Of a stretch of 27,849 nucleotides of DNA, positions 6,023 through 14,542 are shown piece by piece (position 1 is the stretch's first letter; each line of letters starts with the position of its first letter). Origin of the DNA: Anaerolineales bacterium (GTDB lineage Bacteria; Chloroflexota; Anaerolineae; Anaerolineales; Villigracilaceae). The notes under the pieces were generated by a model. It saw nothing but the letters and a program-made list of their open reading frames with translations, was not told the origin of the DNA and did not search any database. The DNA lies in contig JAFGKO010000261.1 in assembly GCA_016928525.1 (NCBI GenBank), positions 1 through 27,849 of the forward strand, read 5' to 3'. The position numbers and the translations under genes are program-made.

Positions 6023-8428
6023 CTATCTCACCGTCACCCGCGTATAAACCGGGTACTGGTTCCCGTCCAGGTCTGCGATGATAAAGCCAACGATGTACTC
6101 GCCCTGCGCGGCATACAGTTGCTCCCAGGTGAAAGGAGTAGAGCCAAAGGTCAGCGTTTGTCCCGGCAGGTAGGCGGTCTCGCGGACGCTGCCATCGGAA
6201 GCCAGGTCCAGCCATTTCTCGAAGAGCGTGAAACGGTCTCCAGGCTGGGGCGCGATCTCACGAGGCGCGGCAGCTTCGTCTGCTCCGGTGAAACCGTAAA
6301 CCGCTATCAGAGCGCCATTCTGAAAGTATAGGCGCGCGTTCAGGGCATCGCCGGTGTCGGCAAAGGTATACAAACCTTCCACCGAATAGGTCGCTTCTTC
6401 AAATGTAAGTCCATAGTTCTCAGGAGAGAAGAGCGCCGGGAAAGAATCAGTTCCATCTGAAACAGAGAACACAATCGGGTCCCAATTGAACGCCAGCGTA
6501 AAGTCTTCACTCCACTCAGGATAATAAACGCCGTTCAACTCGCGCACGTTCGGGCTTTCCAGGTAATCCGTATCTGCCACGTAGATCGAGTTGGAGCTGC
6601 TGTCGTAGTAACCGACGAACAGGTAGATATAGCCGATGTTCTGGCCGCTGATATCAACGCTCAGTCGTACCGGTTGATCGGGCGCAGCGCTACTGGACGA
6701 AGCCGTGATCTCAGAAACTGTAATACTGCCCTGCCCCGGCGCGCGCGTAGGGCCGCCCGAGGGCACAACCGGTACGGCGTCCTGTGGGCTGAAGCTACGG
6801 TCATGGTAATGAAAGGCCAGGAAGTCGTCCCACAAGGAGGTCGCAGCGAAACGCTCGGCAATTTCGGTATAGGATTGCGGGCCGGTCAACGGCGAGCTGT
6901 AAAGCGTGGAATTAGGGAAGTAAATGGCCACACCGGTGGAACCCGGCTTGCCAGCGCCGTGCTTCTCGGCAATCACAAAGCGGCTCAGACCGGAAAGCAC
7001 CTGCTCCGCTGCCTGGGACACATTACCATCCCGGGTATTGCGCCCCAAAAGCGCCGCGAAATGCCCCAGGTCGATGTAGGCCGGCGGTACCTGCTTGCCA
7101 AAAATACTGGTGTAGGATTGTGCATAGCTGCGCGCTTGCGCCACTAACGATTGGTCCTCCCCCTGCAAAGCATACACAAAATCGTTCACGATAGCCATCA
7201 AATCCGGCATTTGCTCCAAGTCAACGGCTGTGAGCGTCACGTTCTGCTCCATCTGGGCAGCCAACTGACTGGCGCTCACGTTGGAAGTCCCGAAGAATCC
7301 GCCCAGCGGCGAACCGCCGCGCAGGAAATCGGCGCGCGCCTGGGCATCCGTAATGCGCTGGTCTTCGCGAATGTAGCTCTGCACGATCAACCTGCCCACG
7401 TCCTCGGCGGACATACCCGGGTTGGAAATCAGCGCATCCAGGAAGCCGACATAAGCCCAACCCAGGGAAGGCTCCACTTCTTCCGAAGCGACCGCAACGC
7501 GCGCGTGCGGTTGCAGGGCGGCATATACCTCTAACTGCGACATCAGGCAGGCGTCCATGCCGATCAAGTCGAATTTGTCGATACCGGCCTGCTGGCGGGC
7601 AATGCCCAGCGCCTGGTCCAATTCATTCAGGTAGATGTTCTGGCCCAGGCGTGAAGCCAGCGGCGAGCGGCTGCCATCCATCCTGCCAGGCGAGGGGTCG
7701 CTCCAACCGCCCGGCCAACCCAGGCCGTGATCTGACATAATCAGGAGGTAGCGATCGGCCGGGAAGTTAGCAACCGCCCAGGTAATGAAATCCACCAGCG
7801 CCTCACCGGAGCCCATATCCGCCTCGCCCAGGTCGCTCACCAACTGGGAACCAACCCGCGCCAGGTCATCATCCTGGGTCACATAGTAGCGGCGCGCAGA
7901 GGTCCAGTCGCCATCACCCGAAAAACCAGATTGGAAACGGTCGATCTGCGCCACAATATGCACGTTCTCACTCGACCCAACCCGTTCAGCCTCGTTCAGG
8001 TCAATGTAAATATCCTTCTCCAGGATCTGGTCGTCCGCGTCCTGGTACAGCATCACCAGCCATGTCTGGCCGCTACCCGCCGCGATAGGCGGTGTAAAGT
8101 TCGTCTGCGGCTGGGCAGCCTGCTGGGGCTGCTCTTGATAAGGCTGCTCGACATACGGTTGATCGACCGGCGCACCAAAGTCGAGACCGCCGCCACCGCT
8201 CAACAAGAAATACCCGACTAAAAGGATCAGGATCAATACGGTACCGCAACCGCCTATCCCGCCCAGCGAAGGCATGCGAACGCCGCCTCCCGACGGACGC
8301 GGCGTTCCCCCGCCCTGGCCCGAATCCGGCTGCCTGCGAATGGGCGCTTCAGCCCGCCCCTGCGGTTTGCCGCCACCCTTCCGCCGTCTCTGCGCTTCGA
8401 TCACGTCACGATCATTCCCATCGGTCAT
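6023..8428 (-). CDS. Membrane-anchored clostripain-family (C11) cysteine protease
   Basis: This 801-aa protein is a predicted cell-surface peptidase. A Gly/Arg-rich tail of about 60 residues, probably cytoplasmic, precedes one membrane helix (about 62-76, TVLILILLVGYFLL). A Gln/Pro-rich spacer (86-112) leads to the C11 domain. The catalytic pair is visible: His234 in MSDHGLGW and Cys294 in GMDACLM, with the usual EEVEPSLGW after it. Clostripain-type enzymes cut after Arg or Lys; the specificity here is unknown. From about 575 onward lie beta-rich, probably adhesive or Ig-like domains (ITVSEITASSSS onward). The ATG follows GGAGG by a few bases. There is no classical signal peptide; topology rests on the anchor helix. 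The gene stands alone, bounded by the hairpin at 8483-8534 and the palindrome at 5977-6011. Confidence 0.9.
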   Translation of the reverse strand: MTDGNDRDVIEAQRRRKGGGKPQGRAEAPIRRQPDSGQGGGTPRPSGGGVRMPSLGGIGGCGTVLILILLVGYFLLSGGGGLDFGAPVDQPYVEQPYQEQPQQAAQPQTNFTPPIAAGSGQTWLVMLYQDADDQILEKDIYIDLNEAERVGSSENVHIVAQIDRFQSGFSGDGDWTSARRYYVTQDDDLARVGSQLVSDLGEADMGSGEALVDFITWAVANFPADRYLLIMSDHGLGWPGGWSDPSPGRMDGSRSPLASRLGQNIYLNELDQALGIARQQAGIDKFDLIGMDACLMSQLEVYAALQPHARVAVASEEVEPSLGWAYVGFLDALISNPGMSAEDVGRLIVQSYIREDQRITDAQARADFLRGGSPLGGFFGTSNVSASQLAAQMEQNVTLTAVDLEQMPDLMAIVNDFVYALQGEDQSLVAQARSYAQSYTSIFGKQVPPAYIDLGHFAALLGRNTRDGNVSQAAEQVLSGLSRFVIAEKHGAGKPGSTGVAIYFPNSTLYSSPLTGPQSYTEIAERFAATSLWDDFLAFHYHDRSFSPQDAVPVVPSGGPTRAPGQGSITVSEITASSSSAAPDQPVRLSVDISGQNIGYIYLFVGYYDSSSNSIYVADTDYLESPNVRELNGVYYPEWSEDFTLAFNWDPIVFSVSDGTDSFPALFSPENYGLTFEEATYSVEGLYTFADTGDALNARLYFQNGALIAVYGFTGADEAAAPREIAPQPGDRFTLFEKWLDLASDGSVRETAYLPGQTLTFGSTPFTWEQLYAAQGEYIVGFIIADLDGNQYPVYTRVTVR

Positions 8429-8482
8429 TCTGCACCTCCGTCCAATCTTCGTAGCGATTCTACCAAGAGTTACAAGAGAAGT

Positions 8483-8534
8483 CCGAAAAAAGGGTGTTGA
8501 GCGTGCGTATGCACACTCAACACCCTTTTTTCGG
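8483..8534 (-). terminator. Strong hairpin terminator behind the EEP-family gene
   Basis: CCGAAAAAAGGGTGTTGAG and CTCAACACCCTTTTTTCGG pair almost perfectly around GCGTGCGTATGCACA-like bases, giving a stem of over 20 bp with one mismatch. It lies 46 bases past the stop of the minus-strand gene ending at 8580 and 55 bases before the start of the C11 gene. The T-run inside the stem works on either strand. Confidence 0.75.
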
Positions 8535-8579
8535 TTATTTTTTCGAATGTGACATTGTCATGGTAGACACCATTGTGCT

Positions 8580-9602
8580 TCAACTTTGTCCATCAAGAAT
8601 AGACTTGAAAGGATCGGGCATGCCCGGGTCTATCCCCAATCGTTGCGCGATCTGCTCCGTGCTACGGTCGATAATGAATTCCACCCAAACTGGAAAATGA
8701 TCCGATACCAGAAATGACATTTGCCTCAAGCCGAGGTCACGATAGATTGCTCCCGCATAGTTGATCACACCGGCGCGCTCATCCGTCAATAGGTCAAGAC
8801 TACCCATAAACCAGGCGATCTGATCATAGTATTTTGGTTTCGTCGAATAGGTTGTCTTCAGGTTCAGCAATTGCTCAGGCACGATCAAACCAGTAGACAC
8901 AAAGGCCTGGAACAAGGGATTATCGCCGCGGTCATCGATATTGAAATCGCCCAGCACGATCAGGTTCGTTTCTTCACCGCCCGCTGTGGCGCGGTCACGG
9001 ATTCCATCTGCAATGTAGCGAGAGAAAGATTCGATTTCCCCCAGGCGGCTTTCCGGTCGATCACCGTACCTGATATGTGCTGTTAATAAGGAAAATCTTT
9101 CACCCACTGCTTGAAAGCCAACAATATACGGGGTACGGTCGAATTGCTGAGCAGGATTTCCATTCGCTTCTGAAGGCAAAACGATCTCGCCTGCCAAACC
9201 CGAGGGCGTTACCCGGCGTTTGTCGTAGATAAAGGCAAGCCGCTCATTATTTCCCTTTGCTCCTGCAGAAACATCACTCACGATCAGCCCCCAATCTGGC
9301 CCTAAAAATTCTTTGAGCAGCAAGCGTATCCCGGATGTATCTGCTTTGACTTCTTGTATCGCAATGACATCGAATCTTTTTATTATTTCCGCGATATAAA
9401 CCAACGCTCTCAGGTTTCGCTTTGAGTTATTGGGATTATCTCTCCAGGATTCATGAACAGCCCCGAAATGCCTGATGTTCCAACTGCCGATGATCAAGTT
9501 CTCATCGACTACTTTCTGCGGTATTTTCGAATCTTCTATGCGTTGATGAAGCCGGACGATATCTTCCAACGCGATGATTGGGTAATCCGAAAGTTTTATC
9601 AT
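8580..9602 (-). CDS. Endonuclease/exonuclease/phosphatase (EEP) family protein
   Basis: This 340-aa protein has the metal-dependent phosphodiesterase fold shared by DNase I, exonuclease III and inositol phosphatases. The motifs occur in order: GSWNIRHFG (about 39-47, Asn42), IAIQEVK (catalytic Glu near 85), LLTAHIRYGD, LIVLGDFNIDD (about 212-222) and the closing SDHFPV with the catalytic His near 300. The substrate may be DNA, RNA or a small phosphodiester; the sequence does not decide. There is no signal peptide, so it is probably cytoplasmic. AAGGATGA stands 4 bases before the ATG. The gene is a single unit ended by the hairpin at 8483-8534. Confidence 0.88.
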   Translation of the reverse strand: MIKLSDYPIIALEDIVRLHQRIEDSKIPQKVVDENLIIGSWNIRHFGAVHESWRDNPNNSKRNLRALVYIAEIIKRFDVIAIQEVKADTSGIRLLLKEFLGPDWGLIVSDVSAGAKGNNERLAFIYDKRRVTPSGLAGEIVLPSEANGNPAQQFDRTPYIVGFQAVGERFSLLTAHIRYGDRPESRLGEIESFSRYIADGIRDRATAGGEETNLIVLGDFNIDDRGDNPLFQAFVSTGLIVPEQLLNLKTTYSTKPKYYDQIAWFMGSLDLLTDERAGVINYAGAIYRDLGLRQMSFLVSDHFPVWVEFIIDRSTEQIAQRLGIDPGMPDPFKSILDGQS

Positions 9603-9938
9603 TGGTCATCCTTGTCCATCGGGAATCGAAAAAGCACAGGCGGGCTTTATCCATCTAGTTTTTGGTATGTAAATACGCACAACAAAGTTCATAATCCTGC
9701 GCCATGAAGAGATGTACCTGGCTACCTTTGCTGCATACTTGAAAGCTAATTTAACGTGAATAACGGATAAGCAAAAAACAAAGATTTTCCTCGCTGAGCG
9801 GAGGGCCGAATGAGGCCCGTAGTCGAAGCGCAAATTCGCCAGAAAATAGCCCTTCGACTTCGCTATCGCTCCGCTCAGGGAGGCGGTAATCCTTATCCAT
9901 CATTGACGTTAATTTATATTCGGAATATGAGCAGTTAG
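9603..9938. other. Gene-free gap filled by an inverted-repeat element
   Basis: No gene is supported between the EEP-family gene and dodecin. Most of the gap is the MITE-like element at 9748-9915. The short minus-strand frame across it (75 codons) has no ribosome binding site or recognisable content. Confidence 0.6.
9748..9915. mobile_element. MITE-like element with long imperfect inverted repeats
   Basis: The ends AATTTAACGTGAATAACGG...TAAG (9748-9771) and CTTATCCATCATTGACGTTA...TTT (9892-9915) match as inverted repeats at 20 of 24 positions. Inside, a second inverted pair (CTGAGCGGAG near 9794; CTCCGCTCAG near 9870) and GTCGAAG/CTTCGAC words give a long fold-back structure of about 168 bp. 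It encodes no protein. The CTGAGCGGAG...GTCGAAG words belong to a palindrome type often seen between genes in environmental bacteria. I see no clear target-site duplication. Confidence 0.65.
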
Positions 9939-10145
9939 TTAATCTTCAAGGATGAAGGTTACCTTCAACTGAACCCGGTATTCGGTGATTTCACCATTTT
10001 CACCAACGCTCACATCCTGGTTTTCAACCCAGGCAGATTTAACGTTTCTCAGGGTTTTCGAAGCGCGCGCAACGCCTTGCCTGATGGCATCATCGAAACT
10101 CTTGGTCGAGGTTGCTTTGATCTCGGATACTCTTGAGACAGACAT
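9939..10145 (-). CDS. Dodecin (flavin-binding protein)
   Basis: This 68-aa protein has the full dodecin pattern: SVSRVSEIKATSTKSFDDAI, then the amphipathic helix, SAWVENQDVSVGENG with the conserved Trp that stacks on flavin, and the final strand YRVQLKVTFILED. Dodecins form hollow 12-subunit shells that store or buffer riboflavin, FMN or related flavins in the cytoplasm. The length is normal for the family. AAGGAG lies 7 bases before the ATG (10153-10158 on the plus strand). A TATAAT word on the minus strand (10216-10221) is a possible -10 box; the -35 is weak. It is a single gene, divergent from the methyltransferase gene. Confidence 0.95.
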   Translation of the reverse strand: MSVSRVSEIKATSTKSFDDAIRQGVARASKTLRNVKSAWVENQDVSVGENGEITEYRVQLKVTFILED

Positions 10146-10373
10146 CGAATAACTCCTTTATGAATTTGGGAAATAAGAATAGATTTGTGTCAGAAAGCTC
10201 GCATTTCCAATTTCCATTATACAATATAAGAGAGAGACTGTCTGAATTTGTCCTCACCCACTTGCTTACTTGTTATTCTATGAGCGGTATACTATTTGTA
10301 ACTTTTCTTTATCTTATACGTCTAATAAGTAACCTAATAATTATTATATATAAATAAGGTAATAAGGTAAAAA

Positions 10374-11237
10374 ATGGAATGTCCAATTGAAGACAACATG
10401 ACACGTCGGGTGTTTCAAAAAGATGGCTTCTGGATTCGCGAATGTCCGGTATGTCATCTCCGCTATGTTGAAACAACAACATCTCAGGGGCACGTAACGC
10501 AAGTATACGGGGATAATTACTTCACTGGAGGTGGAGCTGGATACTCGGACTACCTTAGCGAGGAGAAAATTATTACCGGGCATGGTAGGCAATATGGCAG
10601 AATATTAAGCCAGTACATGGAGCCAGGCAAGGTGCTGGATGTCGGTGCTGCCGCCGGATTTATATTAAAAGGACTAAGCGAGTATCGCTGGGAGGGTTTG
10701 GGACTGGAACCCAACGAAACCATGGCGGAGTACGGTTGCAAGAATGTCGGAGTTAATGTTGAAGTTGGCTCTCTGGAGCATTTTAAAAGTGAGCAGAAGT
10801 TCGATCTGGTTACTATGATTCAAGTTGTGCCCCATTTTTATCAGCTGAAACAGGCCTTGCAAGTTGCGGCGGACCTTACAAAACCATCCGGATACTGGTT
10901 GATCGAAACCTGGAACAAAGATAGCTTTATGGCCCGGGCGATGGGCAAAGGCTGGCACGAGTACAGCCCTCCCAGCGTCTTACATTTCTTTTCACCAGAA
11001 ACCCTGAGGCTACTGGTCAGGCAGTTCGGATTTGAAGAAGTGGCGCGGGGTCGACCGGCAAAGAAGATAAGCAGCGGGCACGCAAAATCGCTCCTGCAAT
11101 ATAAAATGGGTGGCTCAGCTTTGGGAAGGCTGGGGGCGAAGTTGATAAATCTCATACCCGATGATCTTATCTTCCCGTATCCAAGTCTTGATTTGTTCTG
11201 GGCGCTGTACAAGAAAACAGGCACTCCCTCCGACTAA
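10374..11237 (+). CDS. Class I SAM-dependent methyltransferase with degenerate zinc-ribbon leader
   Basis: This 287-aa protein has a Methyltransf_23-type core: SAM motif KVLDVGAAAGFIL (about 86-98), acidic motif II in GLGLEP (Glu112), and the later DLVTMIQVVPHF and LTKPSGYWLIETWN blocks. Such enzymes often act on sugars, lipids or cell-surface precursors; no substrate can be named. The N-terminus (about 3-32) looks like the small zinc ribbon seen in this group, with Cys24 and Cys27 in ECPVC, but the first pair is CPIE, so one ligand is missing. An in-frame stop lies 6 bases upstream of the ATG, fixing the start; the binding site is only a weak AAGGT. The upstream 200 bases are very AT-rich, unlike the neighbours. 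It is the only plus-strand gene in this part and may be an acquired gene. Confidence 0.85.
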   Translation: MECPIEDNMTRRVFQKDGFWIRECPVCHLRYVETTTSQGHVTQVYGDNYFTGGGAGYSDYLSEEKIITGHGRQYGRILSQYMEPGKVLDVGAAAGFILKGLSEYRWEGLGLEPNETMAEYGCKNVGVNVEVGSLEHFKSEQKFDLVTMIQVVPHFYQLKQALQVAADLTKPSGYWLIETWNKDSFMARAMGKGWHEYSPPSVLHFFSPETLRLLVRQFGFEEVARGRPAKKISSGHAKSLLQYKMGGSALGRLGAKLINLIPDDLIFPYPSLDLFWALYKKTGTPSD

Positions 11238-11284
11238 GACAGGGTCACCCTGTGTAGAAAACAATTCGATATTGCGGTACAAAC

Positions 11285-11319
11285 CAACAACCCGGCTCAT
11301 CACAGAACCCGGGTTGTTG
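11285..11319. terminator. Hairpin between convergent methyltransferase and pckA genes
   Basis: CAACAACCCGG (11285-11295) and CCGGGTTGTTG (11309-11319) are perfect 11-bp arms with a 13-base loop. It lies between two genes that point at each other, so it could end transcripts from both sides. The T-tracts are poor. Confidence 0.55.
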
Positions 11320-11427
11320 ATAAATTCGGATACATCCTCTGCCTGCGCCCTATCCCCCTGCAGGAATCTTCAGCGGACGCCTTCCGTAAATACGACTGGG
11401 ATGGTTCGCAATCGAGAAGGGCAGGGA

Positions 11428-13074
11428 TCACACCGTTGGACCAGCCTCCACCACATCCCTGGGTGTGCCTTCCTCAAACTTGGCAAAGTTTTGAACGAAA
11501 CGCATGGCCAGATCCTTATAACGCTTGTCGTACTCTGCGCGGCTGGGCCAAGACGACCAGGGTTGCAGCACTTCAGGCGGCACGTCCGGACAGGACTTGG
11601 GCACGTCGAAGCCGAAGACCGGGTCTTTATAGTATTCGATGTCTTTCAGCGCGCCGGTCAGGGCAGCGTTGAGCAGGTTGCGCGTATGGCGGATACTGAT
11701 GCGCTTGCCGATCCCGTACGGTCCGCCCACCCAGCCCGTATTGACCAGCCAGCAGGTCGCGCCGTAGCGCTCGATCTTGGCCCGTAACAGCTCGGCATAT
11801 TTGGCCGGATGGTGCACCATGAACGGTCCGCCAAAACAGGCCGAGAAAGTGATCTCCGGTTCATCACGCAGGCCGACTTCGGTGCCGGCGATCTTGGCGG
11901 TATACCCCGAAATGAACTGGTACAACGCCTGGTCGGGGGTCAGGCGCGCGATGGGCGGCATGACCCCGCTGGCGTCGCAGGTCAGCATGATGATGTTCTT
12001 GGGGTGACCGGCTTTCTTCTCCGGGACGGCATTCGAGATGAACTCCAGCGGGTACGAAGCGCGCGTGTTCTCGGTCACAGATTCGTCGTCCAGGTCGATC
12101 AGGCGTGTAACCGGGTCGTAGGTCACATTTTCGAGGATGGTGCCATACATGCGCGTGGTGGCGTAGATCTCCGGCTCGGCTGCTTCCGATAGGCCTATGA
12201 CCTTGGCGTAACAGCCACCTTCGAAATTGAAGACACCTTCGTCGCTCCAGCCGTGTTCGTCGTCGCCGATCAGGCGTCGGCTGGGGTCCGCCGAAAGCGT
12301 GGTCTTGCCCGTGCCGGAAAGGCCGAAGAAGAGCGCCACGTCATTTTCGTCCTGCGGGCTGACGTTGGCCGAGCAGTGCATCGAGAGCACGCCCTCCAGC
12401 GGCAGCAGATAGTTCAGGATGGTGAAGACCGATTTCTTGATCTCGCCCGCGTAGGCGCTGTTCCCGATGATGGCCAGTTTCTTCTCGAAACTGAGCGCGA
12501 TGAAGGTCTCGGAATTGGTGTTATCCACCCGGGGATCGGATTTAAATCCGGGAACGGCAACAAGCGTAAATTCCGGGACGAAGCGCTTGTACTCCTCCAA
12601 CGAAGTGGGCAACACAAACATATTGCGTGCAAACATACTGTGCCAGGCCAGTTCGGAGATAATGCGCACGGGCAGGCGGTAATTCTCGTCCGCACCAGCA
12701 TACACATCCTGCACGAACAGGTCGCGCCCCTGCAGATATCCCACCAGGCGGGCGTACAACTCCTCGAACTTCTCGCCAGACATGGGCCGGTTGTACTGTC
12801 CCCACCAGACATGTCCTTCGGTGCTCACTTCACGGACGACAAACTTGTCATTCGCAGAGCGTGCGGTATGTTTCCCTGTAAAAGCAACGAACGGCCCGCG
12901 ATGGACGGTGGCGCCCTCGGCGCGAAAAACAGCTTCTTCGTGCAGGGCTTCACCGGGCAGGTTCCAGTAAGCCAGGCGCAGGTTAGTCAGGCCATGGTTC
13001 GAGAGGCTGTAATCCGCTTTGCGGGTTTGAGCCGTGCTTTCAGAGGGGGTTTTGATGTTGAGTAAGTTATTCAT
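11428..13074 (-). CDS. pckA: Phosphoenolpyruvate carboxykinase (ATP)
   Basis: PEPCK (ATP), EC 4.1.1.49, turns oxaloacetate plus ATP into PEP, CO2 and ADP, the first committed step of gluconeogenesis, in the cytoplasm. The 548-aa length is normal. The ATP P-loop GLSGTGKTTLSADP lies near 248-261, followed by the metal-binding IGDDEHGW and NFEGGCYAKVIGL; YPLEFISNA and the LTCDASGVMPPIA block are also typical. The N-terminus LSNHGLTNLRLAYWNL matches the family. The start ATG lies 3 bases after the TAG of the aminotransferase gene on the same strand, with no strong ribosome binding site. Translation is probably coupled to that gene. Confidence 0.97.
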   Translation of the reverse strand: MNNLLNIKTPSESTAQTRKADYSLSNHGLTNLRLAYWNLPGEALHEEAVFRAEGATVHRGPFVAFTGKHTARSANDKFVVREVSTEGHVWWGQYNRPMSGEKFEELYARLVGYLQGRDLFVQDVYAGADENYRLPVRIISELAWHSMFARNMFVLPTSLEEYKRFVPEFTLVAVPGFKSDPRVDNTNSETFIALSFEKKLAIIGNSAYAGEIKKSVFTILNYLLPLEGVLSMHCSANVSPQDENDVALFFGLSGTGKTTLSADPSRRLIGDDEHGWSDEGVFNFEGGCYAKVIGLSEAAEPEIYATTRMYGTILENVTYDPVTRLIDLDDESVTENTRASYPLEFISNAVPEKKAGHPKNIIMLTCDASGVMPPIARLTPDQALYQFISGYTAKIAGTEVGLRDEPEITFSACFGGPFMVHHPAKYAELLRAKIERYGATCWLVNTGWVGGPYGIGKRISIRHTRNLLNAALTGALKDIEYYKDPVFGFDVPKSCPDVPPEVLQPWSSWPSRAEYDKRYKDLAMRFVQNFAKFEEGTPRDVVEAGPTV

Positions 13075-13077
13075 AAT

Positions 13078-14295
13078 CTATAACCAATCGCGGATCAACT
13101 TCCGGTCGCCGATGTAAATATCGTTCGGGCTGGTCGGGTCGAGCGCCCAACGCATACGCGCCATGCCCTCGGTAATATCCTTCACTGTTCCCGAGAACGA
13201 CAGGCGGATATGCCCTTCCATGCCGAACTCCTTGCCCGGCACGGTCACTACCAGGGCTTTCTTGAGCAGGAACCTGGCAATCTCCACCGAACTGTTGTTG
13301 AAAGCGCGCAGGTCGGGGAGCGCGTAGAACGTGCCGTCCGGCGGGATGAGACGCGCGCCGTTGAAGGATTTCATCTCCTGCAAAAGCACGTCCCGGTTGT
13401 TTTCGATCTGCAAGCGCAGTGCCTCGACCACGGACTGCATCCCGTTCAATGCGCCTTCAGCCGCCGCCTGCGAAACGGGGGAAACGCCCGAGGTGGTCTG
13501 CACGGTCACATTGGTCATCACGCGTACCAGGGCGCGCGGCGCCACCACCCAGCCCACGCGGAAGCCGGTCATACCGTAGAGTTTGGCGACCCCATTGACC
13601 GCGACCACATAGGAATCTTCGATGTCTTTTTTGGTATAGCGATAGGCAGGCACGGCTTCTTTGCGGTCGAAGGTCAGCTTGTGATAGATGTCATCACAGA
13701 TCATAAAGATGCCTTTGCTCTCGCAGAACCCCACCAGCTTTTCGATCAACTCGGGCGGATAGATCACACCCGATGGGTTGTTAGGACTGTTGACGATGAT
13801 CGCCCGCGTGTAGGACGTGACCGCCCTTTCTATATCCTCGAAGCGTGGCGTAAATGTCCCGTCCTCCGGCGTGACAACGACCGGGCGGGCATTGCACATC
13901 TTGATGATCTCGGGGTAGGAGACCCAATATGGAGCCAGGAGGATGGCCTCATCCTGCGGGTTCAGGACCGAAAAGAGGATATTGAACAGGGACTGCTTGG
14001 CCCCATTGGTCACGAGCACATTCTCCGGGGCAACCATCCGGTCGTAATTTTCTTCGGTATATCGGATGATCGCCTTCTTGAGGGAAAGCATGCCGTCCGC
14101 AGGGGTGTATTTCACCTCCCCGCTGGTCAACCTGGCCGCCGAAGACAGGATGGCATTGATGGGCGTTTTGTTTTTCGGCTCGCCGATGCCCAGGTGGATG
14201 ACAGGTTCCCCCCTTTCGCGCAACAGGCGCGCCTCTTCATTGAGGGCCAGCGTCGGCGACTCGACAATCTCACTGGCAAGTTTACTCAGTTTCAT
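13078..14295 (-). CDS. Pyridoxal-phosphate aminotransferase, class I (aspartate-type)
   Basis: This 405-aa fold-type I aminotransferase carries the PLP lysine (near 240) in VAKLYGMTGFRVGW, the family SK/AKxxxMTGxRxGW motif, and NSPNNPSGVIYPPE near 165-178, with the substrate-binding Arg near the C-terminus in GHIRLSFS. The closest familiar group is the AspC/PatA-like aspartate or aromatic aminotransferases; the exact amino donor is not certain. AAGGAG stands 6 bases before the ATG. It directly precedes pckA with a 3-base gap. If it uses aspartate, it makes oxaloacetate, the substrate of the next enzyme, giving a simple aspartate-to-PEP route. Confidence 0.92.
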   Translation of the reverse strand: MKLSKLASEIVESPTLALNEEARLLRERGEPVIHLGIGEPKNKTPINAILSSAARLTSGEVKYTPADGMLSLKKAIIRYTEENYDRMVAPENVLVTNGAKQSLFNILFSVLNPQDEAILLAPYWVSYPEIIKMCNARPVVVTPEDGTFTPRFEDIERAVTSYTRAIIVNSPNNPSGVIYPPELIEKLVGFCESKGIFMICDDIYHKLTFDRKEAVPAYRYTKKDIEDSYVVAVNGVAKLYGMTGFRVGWVVAPRALVRVMTNVTVQTTSGVSPVSQAAAEGALNGMQSVVEALRLQIENNRDVLLQEMKSFNGARLIPPDGTFYALPDLRAFNNSSVEIARFLLKKALVVTVPGKEFGMEGHIRLSFSGTVKDITEGMARMRWALDPTSPNDIYIGDRKLIRDWL

Positions 14296-14341
14296 TAAAT
14301 CTCCTTGATATTATCTTATCTTTTTAATAAAGAAGGGGTTT

Positions 14342-14467
14342 GTGGGATGTCTTATCCCACGCCCACTTATGAAAAAGAAGCTTATAAAAGACAATCTGGT
14401 CAGATTGCTCTGACCAGAGATACTGCGATAACCGCAATTCGAGCGGCGCTGACAAGCAAGTTGTCAG
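14342..14467. promoter_or_regulatory. Three consecutive dyads, possible operator or leader region
   Basis: GTGGGAT/ATCCCAC (14342-14348, 14354-14360; loop 5), TCTGGTCAG/CTGACCAGA (14395-14403, 14410-14418; loop 6) and CTGACAA/TTGTCAG (14449-14455, 14461-14467; loop 5) are perfect arms. The last two share a CTGAC core. They could be binding sites for a regulator between divergent genes, or RNA hairpins of the aminotransferase leader. Confidence 0.4.
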
Positions 14468-14533
14468 ACAAAGTTATCATATCCCGATTATACTCGATTC
14501 ATAGAAAGTTATATAATTGCAGAGCAGATTTTC

Positions 14534-14542
14534 TGGTATAGT
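14534..14542 (+). promoter_or_regulatory. Extended -10 promoter candidate for the DAK2-like gene
   Basis: TGGTATAGT fits TGnTATAnT. No good -35 lies upstream, as is common for extended -10 promoters. It would give a leader of about 200 bases before the gene at 14748. Confidence 0.35.

Noticed and set aside
9606..9833. 75-codon minus-strand frame upstream of the EEP-family gene
   Set aside because: It crosses into the fold-back element, has no ribosome binding site and shows no family pattern.
13210..14298. 362-codon plus-strand frame opposite the aminotransferase gene
   Set aside because: It is antisense to a well-supported enzyme gene; the product shows no family pattern.
14305..14541. 78-codon plus-strand frame in the divergent intergenic region
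   Set aside because: No good ribosome binding site, no known content, and it runs across three hairpins.
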